From Coenobita brevimanus (Eukaryota > Arthropoda > Malacostraca > Decapoda > Coenobitidae): a DNA stretch of 64,000 bases. Below, piece after piece: positions 23,143 to 34,130 of this stretch. The stretch is taken from assembly GCA_032717465.1 (NCBI GenBank), contig CM064664.1, forward strand, positions 1,554,969-1,618,968, in the 5' to 3' direction. The notes under the pieces are model-generated. The model saw only the letters and a program-made list of their open reading frames with translations. It had not been told where the DNA came from and did not search any database. Position 1 is the first letter of the stretch; each line of letters opens with the position of its first letter. Position numbers and translations under genes: made by a program.

Positions 23143-23732
23143 GTCTATTCAGGGTCACTGCTAACAGGTGAGTGAGTGAGTGAGACAAGGAAGAATGCGG
23201 GTCACACGGGGTCGGGGAGTGTCCCCGCCTGGTGGCGGGTTGTGGAAGGTGTCCTGCGCCTACATACCAAAAATCACACGCGAGATTTGAAAAATGTGCA
23301 AATGACGGACCTTGCAATTGCCAAACGTATGGGTACATCGTCAGGTCTCAGCGTGACAAAACATGCTGACGTATCCATACGTCGTTGGGACTCGGCGGGT
23401 TAGCGCTAGTAAAACCAAATATATACAATTCACTACTAGACAGATATTACCAGATTGCTATATTCTCTTCAATGCTACTAATATTCTTATGTCCAAAAGT
23501 ATTGAAGTTCTCCATGTTTCATTTAACAGTTCCCTCATGTCAAATCATTTGCTAAAACCGCCTCAAAGATGTGGAACTTGGCCGGGTGACTGAAGCCACT
23601 CTGAGGTTCTTGGGCCCCATGAGGGGCCAGGGGGGTTTGCGGTGGTTTGGCTCCCATGCTGTCCTCCTCATCTGCTTCGACAGCCTCCGGAGGGTAGACC
23701 CAGGGCAAAGATGCAGAACACAGAAAACACGT

Positions 23733-25245
23733 CTATCTATCTATCTATCTATAGCCCGACGCCCTAATCCCACAAAGGGTGGCCGCAGACAAAACGCCTC
23801 CAAGTCGCTCTGTCACCCACCATTTGACTACCCTCCCCCCAACTCACCCCCCCCCTCCCTCATATACTTCTCAACTCCATCCCTCCAACTCATCCTCGGT
23901 CTACCTCTCCCTCTCCCTCCCTCCACCTCACCTACATACACCCTCTTAGTCAGTCTTTCATTCTCCATTCTCTTCACATGCCAAACCACCTCAGTGTATT
24001 TCTCCTAATCTTCTCAACCACATCCACATCCACCCCACAGCGTTCCTTCACTTCTTCATTCGTCAACCTGTCCCTCCACGTCACTCCACATGCTCCTCTC
24101 AAGTAACTCATTTCCACTGCTCTCACTCTTGACTTGTTCCCCTCTTGCAAGGTCCATGCCTCGCTTCCATACGTCAGGGTAGGGATCACAATATTATCAT
24201 GCAGTGACTTCTTAACTTCCATACTCACCTCCCTATTTCTCATCACTGCTTTCAGTGTACCAACAACCTTCCTTCCCTGCTGTACCCTTTCACGCACTTC
24301 ATCCCCCAAAGTTCCATCCTTACTCATCACACTACCCAAGTACTTGAATGCACTCACATTCTCCATATCCTCATCATGCAACCTCACTGCACACTCTGTG
24401 ACTTCATTCCTCTCAAACACCATAACTTTACTTTTGTTTACATTAACTTTCAGATTCCTCCTCCTACACACTGTCCCAAATTCATTCACCAAACCTTACA
24501 ACTCCCATTCATCTTCACTCAACAGTACTGTATCATCAGCAAACAGCAACATCGGAAGCTTCCAAATCTCACCCTCATTCATTAGAGCCACCCCCACATC
24601 CACTGCCTTACCCTGCACCTCCTTTACAACCCCATCCATGTATATATTAAACAGCCATGGAGACATCACACAACCCTTTTTCAGTCCTGCACTGAGTCAA
24701 AGAACTCACTCAGCCCACCATCCACTCGCACCGCAGCCCTAGCTCCCTCGTACATACTCTTCACAGCACTCAACAATTTCCCCTCCACTCCATATATTCT
24801 TAATACCTTCCACATACCTTGCCTATCTATTCTGTCACAAGCTTTCTCCAAGTCCATGAAGGCAGCATACACTTTCCTTCCCTTCTCTAGATACTTCTCC
24901 ACTAAACATCTTAGAACAAATATCTGATCTACACACACCCTTTTCCCTTCCTAAATCCCCCTTGTTCTTCTCCAACTAGCTCCTCTGTCATATGTCTAAC
25001 CCTATCAATGAGTATTCTACCATATATTTTACCAGTCACACTAAGTAGGCAAATACCCCTATGGTTACCACATACTTCTCTCTCCCCTTTTCCTTTGTAT
25101 AAAGGAACAATTATACTTGATTTCCAGTCCTCTGGAACCCTTCCCTCTTCCCAAGCCAATCTGCACAATTTCCATATCCACTCCACAACAATCTCACCCC
25201 CATACCTAAGCATTTCACCACACACTCCATTAATACTTTTCATAA
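23733..25245 (-). mobile_element. RTE-like LINE, family A relative, 5'-truncated
   Basis: The 3' tail is (TCTA)n at 23,733-23,752, the microsatellite-type tail common in RTE elements. Minus-strand frames carry RT and C-terminal motifs: SSIIVPLYKGKGER, GFRKGKGCV, AFMDLEKACDRIDRQGMW (about 24,900-24,810), the FADDTVLLSED region near 24,540-24,510, FKYLGSVMSKDG and TLTYGSEAWTLQEG. Stops and frameshifts break it. The 5' end stops near 25,245 against the plus-strand LINE that follows. Confidence 0.82.
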
Positions 25246-25255
25246 TTTCACCACC

Positions 25256-27260
25256 ATTAGACAAGACCAGGCCGATTGGTGGTGACAGTGGACTCATCAC
25301 CCTGTACACAAATCCATCAACTTTTCAGATACTAGTTCACACAGAAAGTCACTTCTCCCCCCACATGACACCAGAACAAAAAAACAATAAATTTAAATAT
25401 GCACTGGTAACAAATCACACATAACAATCACCAATACATACGTCCCCCACAATACCCGACAATTACTCTCCATAAATACATCGCATCACTAACATACCCG
25501 ACATCATCCTGGGTGGTGATTTCAATGCCAAGGCGTTGGCCTGGCATATCAAGAACCCTGACACAGACAGAGGGTTGGTACTACAATCCCAAACAGACAA
25601 TCTTTTCATACTCAGAATCTCCATCAACATACCCATATCCCACACCAAGCCCTCTTCTTCCCATCATTCCCAGACATCACTTTTTGCTCCCCAAACCTCA
25701 CCCCCACAACTTCCTGGAGAGTGATCAAAACTCTTGGCTCTGACCACCTCCCACTCACCATCACTAACAAAACAAGAATCACCCCCAGCTGGCCACAACA
25801 CACATACCATACTTAAAAGAGAGCCAACTGGGAGGCCTTCACAACTGAAACAAAACAACACTTTGAAACATTAAACATTAATCCATCACAAACATCAACA
25901 CCGCTGTGCACACTTTCAAAATAATTATTGAAAATGCAGACAAAAGACACATCCCCTGAGGCAACAGAAAGAGACAGAACCCCAACTTCACGCCAGAAAT
26001 TCACGGCCTCATCAGTCAACGGGACACACTAAAACACTCCCCAACACCCCATACACGAGACACTATGCAACAAATACAAGAACTGAACACTCAGATAAAC
26101 AATAAAATATCAGAACAGCAAACACTAAACTAGAATAATTATCTCCAAACACTTGATCACAAAACAAACACCAGCAAACTCTACAAAACACTAAACAGCA
26201 TTATACTCTCCAACAGCAACACTACACAATCACACGCTGACGTCACAACAATAGACACCATACCTTCAAACAAACAACAAGCAAACACTATCATCAATCA
26301 TTTTTCACATGTCAGCCATCTAAACTCCATCGTGACGACCGACGTGTCATCTGATGCAAAAGACAGTTCCCCACACACCCAGACTTCGCACCTTTCCCTT
26401 ACAACCAGAGGAAGAGCATCATTAGCAACCTTAAGCACTCGTCTGCCTGTGAACCAAACAACATATACAACATACTGTACACCTTAAACACTTTGAACCA
26501 CAGGGCATACACGCACTCACAAACATATCAAACTACAGCTACTCACACAACATAATACCCAATAGCTGGATGCATGGAACTATCATCATTATTCCCAAAC
26601 CTAACAAAAACCCCACGTTACTTTCCTCACACCATCCCATCGCACTCTTCTGCACCCCCTCCAAAGTCAGTGAATGACTGGTATTACAACTAGTTACACC
26701 TCACACACACCCTAGCCCCAGCACAACATGGTGTTAGGCCACTACACTCCACGAACACTCTTCTTAAAGACCATACACAGAGAATTTTTGATGGTATGAA
26801 TTCAGCTAGGCCACCAGACAGAACAATCCTGATCACACAGCCTCACAAACAAAGTATTCAACACAAACATGCACAATAACACAAACAGATGGCTGACAAA
26901 CTATTTAGCAGGCACATGTAACATTTGCCAGTCAATCTCCAAACATCAAAAATTTCACAAATGGCGTCCCCCAAGGATCTGTTTTGTCCCCTACTCTCTT
27001 TGACCTATACATGCCCGACATACCCACACCCCAAACACCACAAATACACATAGCTTCCTATGAGGAAACATAACACATGTACACACCAAAACACAAGCAC
27101 AGCCACACACATCCTTCAACCTTACCTCAACACACCACACGAATGGTTCACCACAAACAGGCTCAAAATAGCCCCAGCCAAATCAACAGTGATCCTTCTC
27201 ACAAACTGGATGGTAGAATACAGTCACACTCTACACCTCACCATAAACAACACTCCCCTA

Positions 27261-27297
<37 letters not shown>

Positions 27298-28190
27298 ATC
27301 CTTGGTGTAACATATAATACATCAATGTCATTTGCACAACACATCACAAATATTAGAGATAAGTTAGCACCAAGAATCAACACCCTGAGGTAACTTGCCC
27401 ATACAACATTTGGACACAACAAAGAAACCAGCACCACAGTATACAAACAGTATATACAGTACGTTCAGTGATGAATTATGCACGCTCTGCTTGGGCTTCT
27501 AACCTCAATAACACACTACAAAGCTCTTCAGACCATACAGAACAAGGCCCTAAAAATAACTGCAAGCTGCACAGCTACTACACCCACAGACCACCAGCAC
27601 CAAGAAACCAAAGTCGTCAAAGTCAAGAATCATCTACACATGAAAGACGCCCAAATTTTCGCCACAGCCTCCACAAACCCACACCATCCAGTACAGTACA
27701 TGGCAGCACATCCACACTCACCAAGGGAAATCAAAACTAAACTCAACACATGATATTATACACAAATACTGTCATCTCCCCCCCCCCCCTCGCCTGCCTT
27801 AGACCAGCATCCAGAAGCATATCCATACTCAAATCACTCACCACTCCATTCAGTCTCAAAAACAACACACAACTGCATGCACGGCCTCCTGATATCCAGT
27901 CTTCTGATTCCTATCTCGCTCATGAGGACAGGGTCCACTTGGCCAGACTGAGATGTGGGCATCATCCAGCTCTCTTGAGTTATCAGAAGAGGCTGGATGA
28001 CTCTGTCGCTGATACCTGTCCAGGATGCAACACAACACCCTATACTATTAAACACATTATGGAGGACTGCATTGCACACAATCACCTATTCCAACAACAC
28101 GACATACATTCCTTGAGAGCTCTGTGGGAAAGCCCGGTCTTGGCCGTGGCCTTCCCAAGAGACTCGGGGCTGTTCAGTCAGACAGCGTAG
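25256..28190 (+). mobile_element. I/Jockey-like LINE, degenerate
   Basis: Plus-strand fragments in LINE order: TRPIGGDSGLITLYTNPS and ILGGDFNAKALAWHI (endonuclease, 25,260-25,560), then a long stop-rich linker, NGVPQGSVLSPTLFDLYM (RT, about 26,960-27,010), HEWFTTNRLKIAPAKST (about 27,130-27,185), and a C-terminal domain RVHLARLRCGHHPALLSYQ with CPGCNTTPYTIKHIMEDC (27,935-28,070). The sequence is unusually C/A-rich on the plus strand. A (CA)n tract interrupts the coding region at 27,262-27,295. Many stops: non-functional. The clade is uncertain. Confidence 0.75.
27262..27295. repeat. (CA)n microsatellite
   Basis: About 34 bp of CA inside the I/Jockey-like LINE, at a spot coding for His/Thr (TTIPHT-type motif), from which it probably expanded. 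Confidence 0.95.
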
Positions 28191-28204
28191 GGAACAACTA
28201 CTAC

Positions 28205-28809
28205 TATTACTACCGCCTCAAAGAAACTTCGATTACTGTACGAAGTTCGTAGCTTCTTCACTGACGAGCAGTGAATATAACAGCCATGTGTGCTCTCAGC
28301 TGGAATATTGCTCACTTTTGTGGAATGGATGTGGTGAGGTTGCACTAAAACAAGTAGGCAAAATTCAGGACAAGGCTGTTGGAATTATCAATAACCCTAA
28401 TATTACAAATAAACTACCTCCCCTACAGGTAAGAAGGAATGTTGCCTCCCTTCCATCATTTTACAGAAACTTTTATGGCAAATGATGAGACGAAGTTGCA
28501 CCTATTGTGCCACTTCCCCATGCCTTCCCCTGTGCTACACGGGCATCTGGTAGTGCTCATGACTGGAATGTCACAGAGTCATATTGCAGAACATTCACAT
28601 ATCAGAAATCTTTTATTTCCTGAACTGCATCTCTGTGCACCCCGCATCCCCGGAGTTGTTTCCCCCCAAACTTCAACCTACAGCTCTTCAAGTCGAACTT
28701 TTTCAGATTTCTTATGAATCGTGGACACCAGTAATCTGGTGTATGGATTTTTTTTTTAGCCATTTGCTTTTCTTGCCTCTCTTAAAAAAAAAAAAAAAAA
28801 AAAAAAAAA
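28205..28809 (+). mobile_element. 3' end of a Jockey/CR1-like LINE with poly(A)
   Basis: Frames resemble the LINE C-terminus seen intact at 60.1-60.7 kb: VRSFFTDEQ (28,240-28,275), a CVLSAGILLTFVEWMW stretch, and ISEIFYFLNCISVHP..PKLQPTALQVELFQIS. It ends in a poly(A) run at 28,784-28,809. Heavily frameshifted. The tail lies only about 22 bp from the splice donor of the IR exon at 28,837-28,971. Confidence 0.72.
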
Positions 28810-28836
28810 GTATCACTGTAAGTAAAACCAACTCAC

Positions 28837-28971
28837 TTCATCTTCAAAACTGTGTTGAGTCCGTCCATAACATCTCCCCCGACCATCATGCTCCCAAGTT
28901 CTCTAAAGGCACTTGATTCCGAGTTTAAGAAGAACTTCTTGTATGAACCATCAAAAGATTCTATTGTCACC
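28837..28971 (-). CDS. Ionotropic receptor (IR), exon: start of S2 ligand-binding half
   Basis: 135 bp on the minus strand between an acceptor (TTACAG, plus CTGTAA at 28,972-28,977) and a donor GTGAGT (28,836-28,831). It completes the split Arg codon from the previous exon and reads VTIESFDGSYKKFFLNSE then SSAFRELGSMMVGGDVMDGL, ending with two bases of the next codon. In IR proteins this position, just after M3, begins the S2 half, with a short-loop 'V(T)MP..G..F..F..S....Y..L' pattern that it follows. The next exon was not found. Too short to notice as an ORF, but splice phase and homology pattern agree. Confidence 0.75.
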
Positions 28972-28977
28972 CTGTAA

Positions 28978-29919
28978 CATGTACAAATAAAAATTATTTA
29001 ATTAGTATTACAACTGAGACCCTATAACAACGCAACACCAAAACTTAACTTAAAGATACATTTATTATTATTTTTGTTAACTTTAAAATTGGCATAAAAT
29101 TGCCATCTTTGCATGTCGAATGCTAACCTGTGACAATAAATCAAAACCAAAATATGATGCTAGTCACGAAAAAGTGCTTGGAACGAAAGCGAGACGTAGT
29201 ATTGCCTCTTCCTGCCACTGAGTTTCGTGAATAAGCTACAATTAAGAAAAAACTGGGGCAAGTTAAACTGAAAGAGCTATAGTGTTTTATTGGCCTTTAT
29301 AACGTTTACTACAGCACATTCCTTGCATTTATCCTATTGTAGTATAGGAATAATAATGATAAAGTTAAATCACTGTCTGAATATAGGACAAGCACTGAAA
29401 TCGAAAATATCCAAAGTGCTACAGGATGTGCGGATCCAGTCCATGTATTATGGCAGACAGTGGAGGAAGCATAAGAGAAAGACTGTACTACAGTGAAGTC
29501 TCTGGAGAACAATGCATGTGGAAGTGAATAAGGTTACGAGAGCGGTGAACACATAAGTAAAATAAATAAATAAAGCTGGAGATAAACTTTGAGGGATGGA
29601 ATATTTCAAGTATGGTCTATGTGGATGGTGTATTACGTGGTACCTGAGAACACCATTTGTTGATTCCTTTAGTGTTGCCCTGCTTTTGATCAATCATATC
29701 TGAAAGTATCGATGGATATGAATAAAACACTAGCTGCTGCGTGAAAACTAACTCACTGTGAAATGTGTTGGTGAACGGGGGGGAAAAACAGAACTGAGAG
29801 TTTAAGTTTTTCGACGCAGTGATTGAGTAGAGATAAATAACCAAATGTCCCAGCATTAACTTACATTTCAATTTCATCCAGCACCTCCGCATCCAAACGT
29901 TTGTTCATCATTGTCTCAC
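28978..29919 (-). other. IR intron, no gene seen
   Basis: The intron between the M3 and S2 exons of the IR gene, about 0.94 kb. It contains no recognisable element; a 91-codon minus frame (29,892-29,617) starts beyond the donor and looks like chance. Confidence 0.6.
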
Positions 29920-30185
29920 CTGTCAATTACTTTGACCAGCTCCTCAACTGTCTCTGGTCTGGGTGGCAGCCTTGGGAGGGTGAGGGAAGCGATGAGGCTG
30001 GCTCGATATGCTGTGCCCACCACCACACCGAAGAACAACCAAGTGCCGACGAGGATGTGGTTGGACTGGCTGGTTGAAAGGCGTCCGTACAGTCCCTGGC
30101 CCAACAGTGTGCCCACAGACTCCAACACCACCGATCCAGTACTCAGCACTCCATGCCGCATTTGCCACGTTTTCCTCCTCGTAAT
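29920..30185 (-). CDS. Ionotropic receptor (IR), exon: pore, M2 and M3
   Basis: 266 bp on the minus strand; acceptor TTACAG before 30,185, donor GTGAG at 29,919-29,915. It is the most diagnostic exon: RRKTWQMRHGVLSTGSVV, VLESVGTLLGQGLYGRLS, then ILVGTWLFFGVVVGTAYR (M3) and ASLIASLTLPRLPPRPETV, EELVKVID. This is the Lig_chan (PF00060) channel domain. The iGluR SYTANLAAF gate motif is represented by AYRASLIAS, as in divergent arthropod IRs. It enters in phase 0 and ends with AG of a split Arg codon, matching both neighbours. Channels of this family are ligand-gated cation channels in sensory neuron membranes. Confidence 0.92.
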
Positions 30186-30380
30186 CTGTAACGCATACAT
30201 ATACAGTGATATACATATAAAATGATATGAGTGCGAAGTTGTTGTTTTATTGTGTCATAGGGGTGAGCAGTGATGTTTTGGACAGTCAAATGGTTTAGAT
30301 AATACCAGTCATGAAAGAAAGTGCACCACAGTGCATGTGCCAACGTCAGGAAGACTTCTAATGAAGTCATTCGTGTCATT

Positions 30381-30402
30381 TTTTTTTTTTTTTTTTTTTT
30401 TT
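30381..30402. repeat. Poly-T run
   Basis: A 22-bp T run in the intron, possibly the tail of a minus-strand retroelement, though nothing identifiable precedes it. Confidence 0.85.
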
Positions 30403-30543
30403 GCGGAGGTGCTTATTCTGTCCAGTTTCTTAAAGCAATTTTTTTTTCTACATTTCTTAATGCAATATTTCGACTACATATAGTGTGCTCTAAAATAGTG
30501 AAAATGTCATGGAACAGTCAGGTACTGGTTACAGTGAAGGTAT

Positions 30544-30545
<2 letters not shown>

Positions 30546-30637
<92 letters not shown>
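30546..30637. repeat. (TA)n microsatellite
   Basis: About 92 bp of pure TA within the large IR intron. Confidence 0.98.
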
Positions 30638-30640
<3 letters not shown>

Positions 30641-30877
30641 GTTAATTTGATTAGGAATGCTTAAAGTTCTTTCTTCGTTGAAAAAGGTAGACCATAATAA
30701 AACTGTATGAAAGCAAAATAATTTAACAATTCCATGCACTGGTTTCAAGAAATCAACAAGTGTGAAGTAGCCTACCCCCCTTTTTTTTTTTTATGCGAGG
30801 AAGAAGGAACCAAAGGCCATGAGCCCGCAGTAACAGTTCCCTCCAAGAGAAAAACAAAATACAATAAAGAGCCAAAT

Positions 30878-32647
30878 TCAAGATCCGATCATTTTGAGAT
30901 GCCTGGACACACTGCGTTTGAAAGACTGGAGATCATAGGCAACGGGAAATACAGACAGAGGGAGACAGTTCCAGAGGTGACCTGTTGCATAAATGAAAGA
31001 CTGGGAGTAACCGTTAACTCTTGCATTAGAGAGTTGGACAGAAAAGGGATGAGAGTTTGCTGCCAGACGGGTGCTACGCGCCCGTCGTAGAGGTGGAGGA
31101 ATGCAAGCAGACAGTTCAGAGGAGCAGTGACCATTAAGGTAGCGATAGAAAAGAGATAAAGATGCAACAGTGCGGCGAAGAGACAGAGGTTGAAGGGAGT
31201 CAGTAAGAGGAGGAGAGATGATAAGACGAAAAGCCTTTGACTCCACCCTATTGAGAAGAGCTGTATGTGGGGAGCCTCCCCACACATGAGAGTTGTACTC
31301 CACACAGGGGCGGATAAAACCCCTGCATAGAGTCAACATTTGTGCAGGGGTAAAGAAAGAGCAGAGTCGGCTTAGCACACCCAATCTCTTGGAAGCAGAT
31401 TTTACAAGAGATGTAATATGATCTTTCCACAATAAGTCCCAAGTAAATGAAACCCCAAGCATGTTCAAGGATGATGCAGGATTAAGGTGAATATTATTAA
31501 ACATTAGTGGGTATACCTGTGGAAGATTTTGTCGGTTTGATAGGTGTAAGAACTGAGTCTTAGATGCATTAAAAACAACCATATTATTTTTACCCCAGTC
31601 AGAGATACGAGCCAAGTCAGACATTAGGTGTGCCATAGTCTCATCCCTTGTTTGTTGAAGTAACTGTTGAGATGGGCATTGCGGGAACCAAATGGAAAGG
31701 TGAAGGGTGGAGTCATCAACGTATGAGTGGATAGGGTTAGATGTACAGCTTAGAAGATCATTGATGAATAAAAGGAAGAGAGTTGGTGATAGGACAGAGC
31801 CCTGAGGAACACCACTGTTGATAGATCTAGGAGAAGAACGATGGCCATCTACAACAGCGGCTATAGAACGACCAGAAAGGAAGCTAGCAATGAAGGCACA
31901 AATAAAAGGATAGAAACTGCAGGAGGGCAGTTTGGAAATTAAAGATTTATGCCAGACTCGATCGAAAGCCTTTGAGATGTCAAGTGCAATGGCAAAGCTT
32001 TCGCCAAAGTCCCGAAAGGAGGATGACCAGGAGTCTGAAAGGTAGGTGAGAAGATCTCCAGTGGAGCGTCCCTGACGGAACCCATACTGACGATCGGAAA
32101 GAAGGTTGTGATAGGAAAGATGCCTTAAAATTTTTCTATTGAGAATTGACTCGAAAACTTTTGAAATACAGGACGTTAAAGCAATTGGACGATAGTTGGA
32201 GGGTTGGGAATGGTCACCCTTCTTTGGGACTGGCTGAATGAGAGCAAACTTCCAGCAAGAAGGAAAGGTACAAGTTGACAGACAAAGGCGAAAGAGTTTG
32301 CCTAGGCAGGGTGTAAGCACAGAAGCACAGTTCTTGAGAACAACAGGAGGGACCCCATCAGGCCCATATGCCTTGTTAGTACTGAGGCCAGTGATGGCAG
32401 AAAATACATCAACTGAAGAAATTTTAATGTAAGCCATGAGGAAGTCAGAGGGGGGAAGCGATGGAGGAACAGCACTGGAATCGTCTAAGGTGGAATTGGA
32501 GGAGAAAGTCTGTGCAAAGAGATCTGCTTTATCCGTAGAAGAAATAGCTACAGAACCATCAGAGTAGAAAAGAGGAGGGAAGGATGATGAGGTAAAGTTG
32601 TTAGAAAGATTTTTGGCAAGGTGCCAGAAGGAGCGGGAAGAATTCAA
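30878..32647 (-). CDS. LINE reverse transcriptase segment, 589 codons open
   Basis: An uninterrupted frame from LNSSRSFWHLAKNLS through RT motifs YGPDGVPPVVLKNC, YRPIALTSCISKVFESIL, RQYGFRQGRSTGDL, IALDISKAFDRVWHKSLI, NSGVPQGSVLSPTLFLLFIN and the catalytic box, here HSYVDDSTLHLS. Copy 1 has YADD at this position; YVDD is a common functional RT variant. The C-terminal domain (LGVSFTWDLLWKD, FIRPCVEYNSHVWGG) runs to a stop at 30,878. The frame is separated from its endonuclease by a break between 32,648 and 32,830. It is the least damaged RT in the window. Confidence 0.88.
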   Translation of the reverse strand: MNSSRSFWHLAKNLSNNFTSSSFPPLFYSDGSVAISSTDKADLFAQTFSSNSTLDDSSAVPPSLPPSDFLMAYIKISSVDVFSAITGLSTNKAYGPDGVPPVVLKNCASVLTPCLGKLFRLCLSTCTFPSCWKFALIQPVPKKGDHSQPSNYRPIALTSCISKVFESILNRKILRHLSYHNLLSDRQYGFRQGRSTGDLLTYLSDSWSSSFRDFGESFAIALDISKAFDRVWHKSLISKLPSCSFYPFICAFIASFLSGRSIAAVVDGHRSSPRSINSGVPQGSVLSPTLFLLFINDLLSCTSNPIHSYVDDSTLHLSIWFPQCPSQQLLQQTRDETMAHLMSDLARISDWGKNNMVVFNASKTQFLHLSNRQNLPQVYPLMFNNIHLNPASSLNMLGVSFTWDLLWKDHITSLVKSASKRLGVLSRLCSFFTPAQMLTLCRGFIRPCVEYNSHVWGGSPHTALLNRVESKAFRLIISPPLTDSLQPLSLRRTVASLSLFYRYLNGHCSSELSACIPPPLRRARSTRLAANSHPFSVQLSNARVNGYSQSFIYATGHLWNCLPLSVFPVAYDLQSFKRSVSRHLKMIGS

Positions 32648-32830
32648 GTTGGAGAGTTGAGAGCATTTAGTATGGATGAAATTACTTTTAGTAGAGCGAA
32701 GAACAGACTTAGCACGATTCCGGGCAGAAACGTAAAGATGATGTGATTCAGGGGTGGGTTGGCTCCGGTACCTTTTGTAGGCCCTCTCCTTGTTGCGGAC
32801 AGCATTAGAACAAGCGTGATTAAACCAAGG

Positions 32831-33925
32831 CTATCTTGCGTTAGTCAAAGGATATGAGAAAGGAGTGTATGCTTCCATGCCCGAGAGAATAACCTCCGTA
32901 ATGCGCAAGGCACACTCGGATGACTCCCGGCCATGGAAGCAATAATCATTCCAGGGAAAATCAAAGAAGTAATGCCTGAGGGCCTCCCAGTCCACAGCTC
33001 CAAAATGCCACAGACGACATTTCCCTGGAGGGTCCACAGGCCGTACCGGAGTGATAGGACAGGTTAAGGTAATAAGGTTGTGATCGGAGGAGCCCAACGG
33101 AGAGAAAAGATTAACAGAGTAAGCAGAAGGATTAGTTGTGAGGAAGAGGTCAAGTATGTTGGAGCTCTCTCCAAGGCGGTCAGGGGTACGGGTAGGGTGC
33201 TGTACAAGCTGCTCTAGGTCATTAAGGATAGAAAAGATGTAGGCTTGTTCACCAGGTGGATCCGTGAAAGGAGAGGAGAGCCAAAGGTGGTGGTGAACAT
33301 TGAAATCTCCTAGATTGGAGATTTCAGAGAAAGGAGAAATGGATAGAATGTGTTCCATCGTAGAAGTATGATAGTCGAAGAATTTTTGATAGTCAGTAGA
33401 ATTAGGGGATAAGTAAACAGCACAGATATATTTAGTCAGAGAATGACAGGAAAGCTGAAGCCAGAGTGTAGAGAATTCAGAAGAATCAAGTTCAGGAACA
33501 CGAGAGCAAGATAAGTCGTTGCGTATATATACACAACAGCCACCTTTGGCTTTGAAATGAGTATAGAGAAAGTAGGAGGATAAAGAAAAGGGTTTGCTGT
33601 CAGTTGCCTCAGACAGCTGAGTCTCAGTTAGAAAAAGAAGGTGAGGTTTAGAGGAGGAGAGGTGGTGCTCAACAGAGCGAAAGTTAGAGGAAAGACCGGG
33701 AATGTTGCAGAAATGAAGAAGAAGAGAGTCAGACAGTGGTTCCAGGCACCTCGAGTCGTCACCGGGAGAGGGGCGGATGGTGGGGGCATTTATGTTCCCC
33801 CCTCCTGGGGACTCCGAGGCTCGGTGATGAGACGCCATTTTAGTTGAATTTTGAATAGGAAGTGTAGTGTGTACTGTGCATGTAGTTTGGTGTAGATAGT
33901 TAGAGAAATTTGTACTGGAGAGCAA
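32831..33925 (-). CDS. LINE endonuclease segment, 364 codons open
   Basis: An apurinic-type endonuclease (exonuclease-endonuclease-phosphatase fold): [13 protein letters not shown] (N-terminal strand), [12 protein letters not shown] (catalytic Glu), [59 protein letters not shown] and [11 protein letters not shown] (catalytic SDH). The frame opens with [13 protein letters not shown] and no ORF1 precedes it. It continues past the endonuclease into a linker and ends near 32,831, where a frameshift separates it from the RT frame. Confidence 0.88.
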   Translation of the reverse strand: MLSSTNFSNYLHQTTCTVHTTLPIQNSTKMASHHRASESPGGGNINAPTIRPSPGDDSRCLEPLSDSLLLHFCNIPGLSSNFRSVEHHLSSSKPHLLFLTETQLSEATDSKPFSLSSYFLYTHFKAKGGCCVYIRNDLSCSRVPELDSSEFSTLWLQLSCHSLTKYICAVYLSPNSTDYQKFFDYHTSTMEHILSISPFSEISNLGDFNVHHHLWLSSPFTDPPGEQAYIFSILNDLEQLVQHPTRTPDRLGESSNILDLFLTTNPSAYSVNLFSPLGSSDHNLITLTCPITPVRPVDPPGKCRLWHFGAVDWEALRHYFFDFPWNDYCFHGRESSECALRITEVILSGMEAYTPFSYPLTNAR

Positions 33926-34130
33926 GCTGGTCTACTCTCTGTGTAACTGAGACACTGAAAAAGTTCAGCAAAGGAGGATGGTCAGGAACTAGTCCTGAGG
34001 GCTGATGCAACGTGAGCTCCAGCACTCCCTGTCATCAGCTTTCCATCCACCTCGGGAGTACTGCCCTGCTCGACTGGTGCTACAGTGGTGGCTGTAGTGG
34101 AGGCTGGGGGTGAGAAGCAATGATCCGAAC

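Larger units (their letters stand above)
19887..23399 (-). mobile_element. piggyBac-like DNA transposon, 3.5 kb, nearly complete
   Basis: Ends read CCTTGTCCCAG (left, after ATAA at 19,883-19,886) and, reverse complemented, CCCGCCGAGTCCC (right, before TTAG at 23,400-23,403). These are decayed forms of the TTAA target and of the inverted repeats seen in the 1.4-2.9 kb dimer. A transposase pseudogene fills 23,142 to about 20,965 and a 165-bp satellite occupies the region beyond its 3' end. The element interrupts an older LINE. The 1,400-2,921 pair are deleted relatives. Confidence 0.85.
19024..23610 (+). mobile_element. Degenerate Jockey/CR1-like LINE, split by a piggyBac element
   Basis: RT fragments on the plus strand, full of stops: RQSILDNLPTKPHAQM, KLFRLCIRTLAFPNSW, IDSMVFAKK, VANGVPQGSILARTLFLIH, then LNLGKI up to 19,886. 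The frame resumes at 23,404 as ASKTKYIQFTTRQ and VLHVSFNSSLMSNHL to about 23,590. The gap is exactly the piggyBac element, and removing it gives the expected order (GKI-SASKTK). It is an old copy, related to the relics at 35.8-37.3 kb and 60.1-63.9 kb. Confidence 0.8.
30793..34130 (-). mobile_element. Jockey/CR1-like LINE, copy 2, longest copy
   Basis: A minus-strand element with its 3' end at 30,793 after a T-run on plus (30,781-30,792), a real poly(A). It carries a full endonuclease and a stop-free RT frame. The 5' boundary is near 34,130, judged from loss of LINE-like GC-rich sequence and not from a target duplication. No ORF1 is seen. It lies in the IR intron between exons 34,876-35,035 and 29,920-30,185, in the same orientation as the gene. 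Close similarity to copy 1 implies recent activity. Confidence 0.9.

Noticed and set aside
22264..23175. A 303-codon plus-strand frame
   Set aside because: Antisense to the piggyBac transposase, whose N-terminus and DDE domain are recognisable on the other strand.
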